Origin: Lentisphaerota bacterium
Lineage (GTDB): Bacteria > Verrucomicrobiota > Kiritimatiellia > UBA8416 > JAUUYL01
DNA: 64,000 nucleotides
NCBI GenBank assembly: GCA_030590485.1
Contig: JAUUYL010000006.1
Span: forward strand, 1-64,000
Direction: 5' to 3'
Shown here: in pieces, positions 38,535 through 46,830 of the stretch
Layout of the letters: each line of letters starts with the position of its first letter
Numbering within the stretch: position 1 is the first letter of the stretch
Position numbers and translations under genes: made by a program
Notes under the pieces: model-generated
Databases searched by the model: none
Told to the model about the DNA's origin: nothing
The model's input: the letters and a program-made list of their open reading frames with translations, nothing else

Positions 38535-39932
38535 TTAGGCCTCTATTTTGAGGCTTTCGAGTGCACGTCTCAGTTTTCCGCGCGATATACCGAGCATACG
38601 GGATGCTGCGGAGACATTGCTATTGGTTTGCTCAAGAACTGATGTAATCAATTCTCGTGTAACCTCATCCATATTGAGCGATTTAAATGACCATTCTGAC
38701 GTTGATGGTTCAGGGAGACCTACAAGTGAGTCGGGGAAGTCTGACGCTGTCATTTGCCCAGTATGTTTACAATGGATAATGCTACTTTCTATAACATTTC
38801 TTAATTCTCTGATATTACCAGGGAAACTGTATTCTGTAAGTTTGGATAAGGCTTCCGGATCAATACCGTCGATTGGTTTTCCCATTTCGGAAGCAAATTG
38901 GAGCACAAAATGAGTTGCGAGCAGGGGGATATCATCTTTTCGATCTCTTAGCGGTGGCAGTACGATGCTACAGACCTTGAGTCGGTAGTAGAGATCCTCG
39001 CGAAACTGTTTTTTGCTTACGAGTTCGTCCAATCTCTGATTGGTAGCCGCTATTACTCGGACATCGGCGACCCGCTCCATGTTCTCTCCTATGGGAAGGT
39101 AAGTTTTCTGCTCTAGCAGTCTCAATATTTTAGCTTGTGATTTCAGGGGCAGGTCGCCTATTTCATCAAGGAAGAGTGTGCCACCCTCTGCAGCTTGGAC
39201 GTAACCACCTTTTGTTTCTATCGCACCAGTAAATGAGCCCTTTCTGTGTCCGAAAAGTTCCGACTCGAATAATTCTTCCGGTACGGACGGACAGTTGACC
39301 GTCATGAAATGTTTGTCTTTTCGCGAGCTTGCGACATGTACGGCTCTTGCAGCGAGTTCTTTGCCTGTGCCGCTTTCACCGGTAATCAGGACGGTAGCTG
39401 TGGTGTCCGCGACATTTATTATGGATTCAGCAACTTTTTTGATTCCGTCAGATTTTCCAATTATCAGGTTTCGCGGATTCTTCTGGGTAAGCAATTCTGA
39501 GCTTAGGATGTTCACTTTCTGGGTAAGAAGTTCTTTTTGCTGATAAAGAATCCTGAATCGGCTGGTGCGTTCTATTGCGGTGCTCAGCGCTTCTGTGGTG
39601 AAAGGTTTTTCGAAGAAATCGGTAGCACCTTCACGAAGGGCTCTGATTGCTGTGTCGACTTGTCCGTGCGCGGTTATGAAGATGACGGCGCAGGATGGGT
39701 CAATTGCTTTGACTCGTTTGAGAACCTCGAAGCCATCGCATTTGGGCATGCAAATATCGCTTATAATGATATCTGCGCCGTTCTTGTCGATCCAGTCGAT
39801 TGCTTTCAGGGGTTCCCTGAAAGATTCAATGGAAAATCCAAATTCCTTGAGTGCGCTTTTCAGGCTGTCTCGAACCATATCGTTGTCATCGATGAGGACA
39901 ACTTTCATGTGCGTGTAATCAGATGTAGGCAT
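38535..39932 (-). CDS. NtrC-family sigma54-dependent response regulator
   Basis: Receiver (VVLIDDNDMVRDSLKS, DIIISDICMP), GESGTGKELAARAVH, ELFGHRKGSFTGA, GTLFLDEIGDL, Fis-type HTH. Confidence 0.95.
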   Translation of the reverse strand: MPTSDYTHMKVVLIDDNDMVRDSLKSALKEFGFSIESFREPLKAIDWIDKNGADIIISDICMPKCDGFEVLKRVKAIDPSCAVIFITAHGQVDTAIRALREGATDFFEKPFTTEALSTAIERTSRFRILYQQKELLTQKVNILSSELLTQKNPRNLIIGKSDGIKKVAESIINVADTTATVLITGESGTGKELAARAVHVASSRKDKHFMTVNCPSVPEELFESELFGHRKGSFTGAIETKGGYVQAAEGGTLFLDEIGDLPLKSQAKILRLLEQKTYLPIGENMERVADVRVIAATNQRLDELVSKKQFREDLYYRLKVCSIVLPPLRDRKDDIPLLATHFVLQFASEMGKPIDGIDPEALSKLTEYSFPGNIRELRNVIESSIIHCKHTGQMTASDFPDSLVGLPEPSTSEWSFKSLNMDEVTRELITSVLEQTNSNVSAASRMLGISRGKLRRALESLKIEA

Positions 39933-40038
39933 TAGAGATTAATAGAAGCTTTTTTTTGTGCGCTAGTCCAGAAAAATATATACGGCATGTGAAATATGTA
40001 TACCAATTGGGTGTATATAATGATATTTTTAGTATGTT

Positions 40039-41400
40039 GTGAAAAAAGAAAAAATACACGATAGAGATGATTGCATGTCTCGCAGGGAGTTTGCGGCGCT
40101 TACAGCCGCGTCCATGACTGCGCTGGCGTCTGGTTGTGCAACAAACCCTGTCAGCGGCAAAAGGCAGTTTATGTTGATAACGCAGTCGATGGAGGTGAGT
40201 TACGATCGGAAGTGGGCGCCTCAGCAGTTTTCCGCTGATTACGGTGCCGTGCAGGATTATAAGCTTAACGAATACCTAAGCTCAATTGGTCGTAACATGG
40301 CTGTGGTGACGGATAGGCCTTCTATGCCGTACAACTTCAGGGCTCTAAATGCAGTTGTGGTCAATGCGTATACGATGCCAGCTGGAAGCATAGGCCTTGC
40401 GCGGGGGCTGTTGCTCGAAATGGACAATGAAGCTCAGATGTCCTCGATTATAGGGCATGAACTGGCTCATGTGAATTGGAAGCATGCCGCCGAGAGGATT
40501 TCCAAGAGTCTGTTGTTAAATGCGGTGATTGCGGGTGGTGGTGCATATCTTGAATACAAGGACAGCAAATATACTGATCTTGCTGCCGGACTTGGTATGA
40601 TTGGGTCTAACATACTCTTGAGCAAGTATAGTCGTGATAATGAGCGCGAGGCGGATCTTACGGGTATGGAATACGCCGCTCGTGCGGGACATAATCCATT
40701 AGGCATGCCTGGTGTGATGGAGAAGTTCATGTCTTTGCATAAAAGCAAGCCCAGTGCTGTTGAATTGCTTTTCTCGACGCATCCCATGAGCACCGAGAGG
40801 TATCAGAATACGACTATAGCCTGCCAGAAGCAGCACAAGGATATTAGCGGCAGGTCTATGCACAGGGAACGGTATATGGATAACATTGCAAGCGTACGTT
40901 CAATAAAGAAAGCGATTGTAGAAATGCAGAATGGTGATAAATCAATGTATGCGAAGAAGTATATGCAGGCGCAACAGCATTATTCTGCGGCATTGGCTGT
41001 GGCGCCCGAGGATTATGCAGGGTTATTAATGATGAGTAAATGCCTTATGGCTCAGGGGCATAACAAGACTGCCCGCAAGTATGTTGCCCAGGCAAAAGAT
41101 GTGTATCCGCAGGAGGCGCAGGCGCTGCATGTCGCGGGCATGGTTGGTATAAAGATGCGAAGTTTTGATTCTGCGCTTGCCGACTTTGTGGAGTATGAAA
41201 AACGTCTTCCTGGTAATCCTAACACGATCTTTTTCAGAGGACTCTGTAATGAGAAGATGGGGCGCAAGGAGTTGGCAGCAAGGGATTACAAGCGATATCA
41301 TTATGCAGCGCCACGAGGAGACTACTCTGGATATGTGCAGAACAATCTGATAAAGTGGGGCTATATGGCGCAACCGCAGCAGAATCAAGGGAGTAAATAA
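40039..41400 (+). CDS. M48-family metalloprotease with TPRs; predicted Tat-dependent lipoprotein
   Basis: HELAHVNWKHAAE zinc motif; MSRREFAALTAASMTALASGC (RR motif plus lipobox); THPMSTER. Start may be ATG 40075. Confidence 0.9.
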   Translation: MKKEKIHDRDDCMSRREFAALTAASMTALASGCATNPVSGKRQFMLITQSMEVSYDRKWAPQQFSADYGAVQDYKLNEYLSSIGRNMAVVTDRPSMPYNFRALNAVVVNAYTMPAGSIGLARGLLLEMDNEAQMSSIIGHELAHVNWKHAAERISKSLLLNAVIAGGGAYLEYKDSKYTDLAAGLGMIGSNILLSKYSRDNEREADLTGMEYAARAGHNPLGMPGVMEKFMSLHKSKPSAVELLFSTHPMSTERYQNTTIACQKQHKDISGRSMHRERYMDNIASVRSIKKAIVEMQNGDKSMYAKKYMQAQQHYSAALAVAPEDYAGLLMMSKCLMAQGHNKTARKYVAQAKDVYPQEAQALHVAGMVGIKMRSFDSALADFVEYEKRLPGNPNTIFFRGLCNEKMGRKELAARDYKRYHYAAPRGDYSGYVQNNLIKWGYMAQPQQNQGSK

Positions 41401-41401
41401 T

Positions 41402-42310
41402 ATGGCTTTTCTCGGTAATTTTAATATAGCAGAAGATATGCAGGTTAAAATCCTTTCTTCGCTACTTGTCGTTGTTCTGTTATGGATAATTCGCAAGATC
41501 ATTTGCTCGGTCATGAAGCGGAAAGTTACTGACTTGGCTAAGTTTTATCATTGGCGAAGAGTCGTTGATTATACTTTCTGGGTGCTAATCATATTGCTGG
41601 TTCTTGGTGAGTGGCTACATGGAATTGACTCTATCGCTCAGTTTCTCGGGTTGGCAACTGCTGGTCTGGCAATTGCAATGCATGATACTGTGGCTAATCT
41701 GGCAGGTTGGGTGTTCATATTGTGGCGTAAGCCGTTCGTTGTGGGCGACAGAATACAGGTTGGCGATACAAGGGGAGATGTAATCGATATCAGGCTGTTT
41801 CAATTTAGCATGATAGAGATAGGTAATTGGGTTGATGCTGAGCAGAGTACGGGCCGGATTGTTCACGTTCCGAATAGTAAGGCGTTCAGGGAGAATGTTG
41901 CAAATTACGAGACTGGTTTTGAATATATATGGCACGAAATACCGGTTTTGATTACTTTTGAGAGCGATTGGCAGAAAGCGAAGAATATACTGCTAAATAT
42001 TTCCAAAGAGAAGGCTGAGCATCTTTCAAAAGGGGCGGCCGAGCAGATACGACGCGCGGCAAGGAAGTATCTGATTCACTTCGATAAATTGACGCCTACT
42101 GTATATACGACCGTCAAGGACCATGGTGTGTTGTTGACAATGAGGTATATTGTTAAGCCTCGCAGGAGACGCAACACAGAGCAGGATATCTGGGAAGAGA
42201 TACTTACTGTTTTCTCCCATGAGAAGGACATCAGCCTGGCATATCCTACAACAAGGTTTTACAATCCCGGGGTTGATCCAGGGGTGAGCGTAGCCACTAA
42301 AAATGAATAA
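41402..42310 (+). CDS. MscS-family mechanosensitive ion channel
   Basis: FLGLATAGLAIAMHDTVANLAGWVFILWRKPFVVGDRIQVGDTRGDV. Confidence 0.9.
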   Translation: MAFLGNFNIAEDMQVKILSSLLVVVLLWIIRKIICSVMKRKVTDLAKFYHWRRVVDYTFWVLIILLVLGEWLHGIDSIAQFLGLATAGLAIAMHDTVANLAGWVFILWRKPFVVGDRIQVGDTRGDVIDIRLFQFSMIEIGNWVDAEQSTGRIVHVPNSKAFRENVANYETGFEYIWHEIPVLITFESDWQKAKNILLNISKEKAEHLSKGAAEQIRRAARKYLIHFDKLTPTVYTTVKDHGVLLTMRYIVKPRRRRNTEQDIWEEILTVFSHEKDISLAYPTTRFYNPGVDPGVSVATKNE

Positions 42311-44114
42311 ACGTCTCCTTTATCTTCTAGTTTGTCTTTTTCTTGCGATATCGATGTTCTCTGTCTACTCGTATGTCGGGAGATGTGAGTTTATTGGCTT
42401 TGACGATGATCTCTATGTTTCCGAGAATCAATATGTGAGACAGGGCCTGACGCTTGAAAGTATTAACTGGGCCTTTACGGCATCTCATGCTTCCACCTGG
42501 CAGCCGATTGTATGGTTGTCGTATATGATTGAAAGTCATATACAGGGTCATCAAATAACCCCCGCCCTTTTTCATTGGACTAACTTGGTCCTGCATGTTG
42601 TGAATGCTGGGCTGCTTTTGTATCTTTTATATCTTGCGACAGGTTCTTTCTGGCCGTCGGTCTTTGTCAGTGCTGTTTTTGCCATGCATCCTGTGCATGT
42701 AGAATCTGTTGTTTGGGTTGCGGAACGTAAAGATGTTCTGAGTACTCTGTTTTGGATGTTGTCGCTAATCTTTTATGTCCGGTATACAAACGTGCCTTCC
42801 AGAGGTAGGTATATTCTCTTTACGTCCATGTTTGTGTTGGGTCTCATGGCGAAGCCCATGTTGGTCACTATTCCGCTTGTTATGCTTCTTCTTGATTATT
42901 GGCCCCTGAAGAGAGGTGAGCTGGGATTGACCTCTCTTCTTCTTGAGAAGGCACCCTTGTTAGTGCCAGCGTTCATTTCCGCTGTTATTACAGTGGCGGT
43001 GCAAAAAACGGGTGGGTCGGTAGTGTCTCTGGATGAGCTGTCGATCCTTTCGAGAATATTGAATGTCCCTGTATTTTATTCCATGTATATACTGAAGCTG
43101 TTTTGGCCTGCTGATCTGGCTGTCCTGTATTTGCATCCGGGGATGCCGCCATTATATGCAATATTGTTCGGGGTTCTGTTTTTGGCGTTTGTTACAGCAT
43201 TAGCGGTTCGATATATGAAGTCATGTCCGTTCCTTCTTATTGGTTGGCTTTGGTACCTTGTGACAATGCTGCCGGTTATAGGGGTGATATCATTTGGTCT
43301 TCATGGGATTGCTGATAGATTTCTGTATATCCCTGCAATTGGTATTTACATGATGGTGGCATGGGGTGTGGCGGAATTTGTTGCTTTCAAGAAAAGTGGA
43401 ACGTTGTTTTCTTTTGTGTGCGGGCTGTCAATTGCCCTTATTGCCGGGTTGGGGTACATGACGAATTGTCAGGTTAGATTGTGGAAAGATAATATTACAC
43501 TTTTCACTCATGCTATCAATGTTACCAAAGACAACTGGGCGATGCGCAACTGTCTTGGTGCTGCCAGGGAGAGAAAAGGGGATCTTAAGGGTGCCTTGAC
43601 TGAATTCAGGACGGCGGCAGAGATTAATCCGCGTCGGCCCCGAATTTTTTACAATATAGGTTGCACGTTGCAGAAGCAGGGTGCAATAAATGATGCTGTT
43701 GAGGCATATATACATGCCCTGAAGCTATCCGACAGTTTTTTTAAAGCCAGATATAATCTCGGTGTAGCTTATGAACATCAGCGCCGCTTTGATGAGGCGT
43801 TGGAAGAATACACGAAAGTTTTGGAGGCTGAACCTGAACATCTTATGGCTTATAACAACATGGGTACTGTATATACAAAGCAAGGGCGACTTGATCTTGC
43901 TTTGAACTGCTATCAGGATGTGCTTGCTATAGAGCCAGATTACATTAAGGCTGAATATAATCTCGGTGCGATTTTGTTTCAGCTGGGGCGTTATAAGGAG
44001 GCCGCCGTCCAGTTCTCTGAGATTCTTCAAAAACAGCCTGACAATACAGCTGCTCGTCAAAACTTAGTTCTTTGTCTTAACAAGGCGGGGGAGGAGATAG
44101 GCACTAGGCATTAG
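42303..44114 (+). CDS. Multi-TM TPR protein, TMTC/PMT-like
   Basis: FDDDLYV.EN..V, HVVNAGLLLYLL, AMHPVHVESVVWVAERKDVLSTLFW; C-terminal TPRs. Confidence 0.82.
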   Translation: MNKRLLYLLVCLFLAISMFSVYSYVGRCEFIGFDDDLYVSENQYVRQGLTLESINWAFTASHASTWQPIVWLSYMIESHIQGHQITPALFHWTNLVLHVVNAGLLLYLLYLATGSFWPSVFVSAVFAMHPVHVESVVWVAERKDVLSTLFWMLSLIFYVRYTNVPSRGRYILFTSMFVLGLMAKPMLVTIPLVMLLLDYWPLKRGELGLTSLLLEKAPLLVPAFISAVITVAVQKTGGSVVSLDELSILSRILNVPVFYSMYILKLFWPADLAVLYLHPGMPPLYAILFGVLFLAFVTALAVRYMKSCPFLLIGWLWYLVTMLPVIGVISFGLHGIADRFLYIPAIGIYMMVAWGVAEFVAFKKSGTLFSFVCGLSIALIAGLGYMTNCQVRLWKDNITLFTHAINVTKDNWAMRNCLGAARERKGDLKGALTEFRTAAEINPRRPRIFYNIGCTLQKQGAINDAVEAYIHALKLSDSFFKARYNLGVAYEHQRRFDEALEEYTKVLEAEPEHLMAYNNMGTVYTKQGRLDLALNCYQDVLAIEPDYIKAEYNLGAILFQLGRYKEAAVQFSEILQKQPDNTAARQNLVLCLNKAGEEIGTRH

Positions 44115-44188
44115 GCGTTAGGTGTCAGGCATTAGGGAGTAAGGAATTCTGTTGCATACTTCCCGTATTCCTGTTACTTTTCTCTTGT

Positions 44189-44302
44189 CTTCAGGATTGG
44201 GTGAGATTCCCGACCGGCGGTTAAAGCCCGCGACTCTCTGCTTAGCAGGGACTGACTCGGTGGAAATCCGAGGCCGACAGTAAAGTCTGGATGGGAGAAG
44301 AT
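44189..44302 (+). promoter_or_regulatory. FMN riboswitch (RFN element)
   Basis: TTCAGGATTGGGTGAGATTCCCGACCGGCGGTTAAAGCCCGCGA ... GACTCGGTGGAAATCCGAGGCCGACAGTAAAGTCTGGATGGGAGAAGAT. Confidence 0.96.
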
Positions 44303-44323
44303 CTGAATTGCTTGTGTGTTTAT

Positions 44324-44363
44324 GACGCAATCTGAGATTTTTTCTCGGGTTGCGTTTTTTTTT
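44324..44363 (+). terminator. Expression-platform terminator of the FMN riboswitch
   Basis: ACGCAA-TCTGAG...CTCGGG-TTGCGT followed by T9. Confidence 0.85.
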
Positions 44364-44415
44364 GGATATGGAGTGTTGCGTTTGTTGAGAAATAAATAAG
44401 TGGAAGAGGAAGAAT

Positions 44416-45606
44416 ATGTTGGATCCAGTTGAAGAGGTAATAGAAGCGATTCGCGCTGGTGCTATTGTAATCATCACTGACGATGAGAATCGAGAGAATG
44501 AGGGTGATCTTATCTGTGCAGCAGAGAAGGTTACTGATGAGTCTATTAATTTTATGGCCAAATATGGACGTGGACTGGTTTGTGTAGCCATGAAAGCTGA
44601 TCGGCTGGAGCATCTGGGGCTGTCGCGCATGGCGACTCGCGGTGGCGGTGATGAGTTTCAGACAGCATTCATGGAATCAGTGGATGCCGCAAGCGATATT
44701 ACAACTGGCATAAGTGCCGCGGACAGAGCCCAGACGATAAAGGTCTTGATTGACGATGCTTCGGAAGGAAAAGATCTTGTCAGTCCCGGGCATACATTTC
44801 CTCTTAAAGCAAAGAAGGGTGGGGTTCTTCGCCGTGCCGGTCATACGGAGGCGGCAGTTGACTTGGCGGTAATGGCTGATTTGAAACCGGCAGGTGTTAT
44901 TTGTGAGATTCTTCGTGAAGATGGGCAAATGGCGCGGATGGACGAGCTTAAGGATTTTGCGAAGAAGCATGGTCTGAAGATAACGAGCATTGCCGACATA
45001 ATGTCCTACAGGAATCGCAAAGAGCATCTTGTGGCGTTTGTCCGCGAGGTTGATTTCCCGACTGTCTACGGGCACTTCAAGTTGAGGTTATATATGTCTG
45101 AGATCGACAAGAAGGAGCATTTGGCAATTACTATGGGTGAGCTGGGGCCCGATGCAACATTGGTGCGGGTGCATAGTGAATGTTTGACCGGTGATGTGTT
45201 TAGTTCTATGCGCTGCGACTGCGGTAATCAGCTCCATGCAGCTATGAAAATGGTGGCCGAGGAGGGGAACGGTTGCGTCCTGTATATGCGTCAGGAAGGG
45301 CGGGGGATAGGTCTTGCCAACAAGATACATGCCTATGAACTTCAGGATGCAGGTTTGGACACTGTGGAAGCTAATGAGGAGCTCGGGTTTAATGCAGACC
45401 TGCGCGATTATGGAATTGGCGCACAAATACTCGCAGATCTGGGTCTGAAGAAGATACGGCTTCTGACAAATAATCCGAAGAAAATCATTGGGCTCAATGC
45501 GTTTGGGCTGGAGATAACTGAACGGGTCCCAATAGTGTCTGATGTGACAGAGCATAGTGAACGGTATTTGATGACCAAGAAGGAAAAGTTAGGACACATG
45601 ATTTAG
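44416..45606 (+). CDS. ribBA: Bifunctional DHBP synthase / GTP cyclohydrolase II
   Basis: [69 protein letters not shown]. Confidence 0.96.
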   Translation: MLDPVEEVIEAIRAGAIVIITDDENRENEGDLICAAEKVTDESINFMAKYGRGLVCVAMKADRLEHLGLSRMATRGGGDEFQTAFMESVDAASDITTGISAADRAQTIKVLIDDASEGKDLVSPGHTFPLKAKKGGVLRRAGHTEAAVDLAVMADLKPAGVICEILREDGQMARMDELKDFAKKHGLKITSIADIMSYRNRKEHLVAFVREVDFPTVYGHFKLRLYMSEIDKKEHLAITMGELGPDATLVRVHSECLTGDVFSSMRCDCGNQLHAAMKMVAEEGNGCVLYMRQEGRGIGLANKIHAYELQDAGLDTVEANEELGFNADLRDYGIGAQILADLGLKKIRLLTNNPKKIIGLNAFGLEITERVPIVSDVTEHSERYLMTKKEKLGHMI

Positions 45607-45712
45607 TGGACTGTGGACTGTGGACGGTGGACTGTGGGCGGGATGAGAGAAGACTGTGGACGGTGGACGGGATGAGCGAAGACTGTGGGCTGTGGCGAGT
45701 CTGGACTTGGAT
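45606..45712. repeat. Degenerate GTGGACTGTGGAC minisatellite between ribBA and ribH
   Basis: Runs of (A/G)CTGTGGAC/GGTGGAC plus two copies of CGGGATGAG(A/C)GAAGACTGTGG. Confidence 0.9.
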
Positions 45713-45737
45713 AGTGTAAATAAATGGAGGAGGAGAG

Positions 45738-46199
45738 ATGAAAGAGATATCAGTAAAACTGACGGCAGAAGGAATCAAGTTTGGCATTATTGTCAGCAGA
45801 TTCAATGACTTCCTGACAAAGCAGCTTATGGAAGGTGCTAAGGATTGCCTGATTCGCCATGGCGCGGATGACAAGAATATTACAGCAGCATGGGTGCCTG
45901 GTGCCAACGAGACACCTATGGTTGCCGACAAAATGGCGCAGTCAGGCAAGTATGATGTCGTCATTGTTCTTGGTGCAGTTATTCAGGGTGCTACAAAGCA
46001 TGCGGGTTTAATTATAACGCAGGTGTCAAAATCACTTGCCAGAACATCGATAGAGCGTAATATACCTGTAATCAACGGATTGGTTTGTGCTGATAACCTG
46101 GAGCAGGCAATTGAACGCTCTGGAACCAAGTCCGGCAACAAAGGTTGGGCCGCCGCGCAAACGGCAATTGAAATGGCCAACCTTTACAAAGAGATATAA
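45738..46199 (+). CDS. ribH: 6,7-dimethyl-8-ribityllumazine synthase
   Basis: GIIVSRFNDFLTKQLMEGA, WVPGANETP, LGAVIQGATKHAGLI. Confidence 0.94.
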   Translation: MKEISVKLTAEGIKFGIIVSRFNDFLTKQLMEGAKDCLIRHGADDKNITAAWVPGANETPMVADKMAQSGKYDVVIVLGAVIQGATKHAGLIITQVSKSLARTSIERNIPVINGLVCADNLEQAIERSGTKSGNKGWAAAQTAIEMANLYKEI

Positions 46200-46206
46200 G
46201 TGGTAT

Positions 46207-46246
46207 GTATTCGAGAGGATTCTCGAATACAGTTGATAGTTATTTG
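46207..46246. repeat. Perfect hairpin followed by AGTTGATAGTTATTTG word repeat
   Basis: GTATTCGAGA-GGAT-TCTCGAATAC then AGTTGATAGTTATTTG, after ribH. Confidence 0.8.
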
Positions 46247-46346
46247 TTTTTAATAGGTCTTCATGCTGGATGTTTGAGTGAATCTGGAATTAATGCTGGT
46301 TTTTATGTTGCTCTCTGGAGTAGTCTGTCTGCTTGCGTAACAAAAT

Positions 46347-46403
46347 ACTAATAACAATTAACTTTTAACCAATAACTGAGCCTGCGCTGTTTGAGCGTAG
46401 GCT
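46347..46403. repeat. 23-nt dispersed repeat copy 1 plus hairpin upstream of nusB
   Basis: ACTAATAACAATTAACTTTTAAC (identical at 59139-59161), then AGCCTGCGCT-GTTTG-AGCGTAGGCT. Confidence 0.85.
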
Positions 46404-46413
46404 TTGGGGGAAT

Positions 46414-46830
46414 ATGTCAACTAGACGAGATGCCAGAGAATGGGCGGTTCAACTTCTGTTCCAGATAGATCTTAATGCAACAGACAAGCTGGATAGGGTG
46501 TTGTCTGCCTTTTGGGAGGATAAAGAATCGGACGAAGCTTCCCGTAAATACGCAGAATTCCTTGTTAAAGGTGTTCGGGGTGCCATTGAGGAAATAGACG
46601 CACTTTTGAGTAAATATGCCGACAACTGGGATATCAACAGGATGGGCGTGATTGATCGTAATGTGTTACGCCTGGCATTGTTCGAGATGAACAACGCTGA
46701 TGAGGTGCCATCTGTCGTGTCCATTAATGAAGCGGTGGATCTGGCTAAGTATTTCAGCAGTTCTGAATCGGGTAAATTCGTCAACGGTATCCTCGACAGG
46801 GCAAGGAAAGAACTCGAAGCAACTCCATGA
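46414..46830 (+). CDS. nusB: Transcription antitermination protein NusB
   Basis: TRRDAREWAVQLLFQIDLN, INEAVDLAKYFSSSESGKFVNGILD. Confidence 0.93.
   Translation: MSTRRDAREWAVQLLFQIDLNATDKLDRVLSAFWEDKESDEASRKYAEFLVKGVRGAIEEIDALLSKYADNWDINRMGVIDRNVLRLALFEMNNADEVPSVVSINEAVDLAKYFSSSESGKFVNGILDRARKELEATP

Noticed and set aside
45606-45712. CRISPR-like array
   Set aside because: Repeat words are too short and variable, with no constant repeats/unique spacers and no cas genes.
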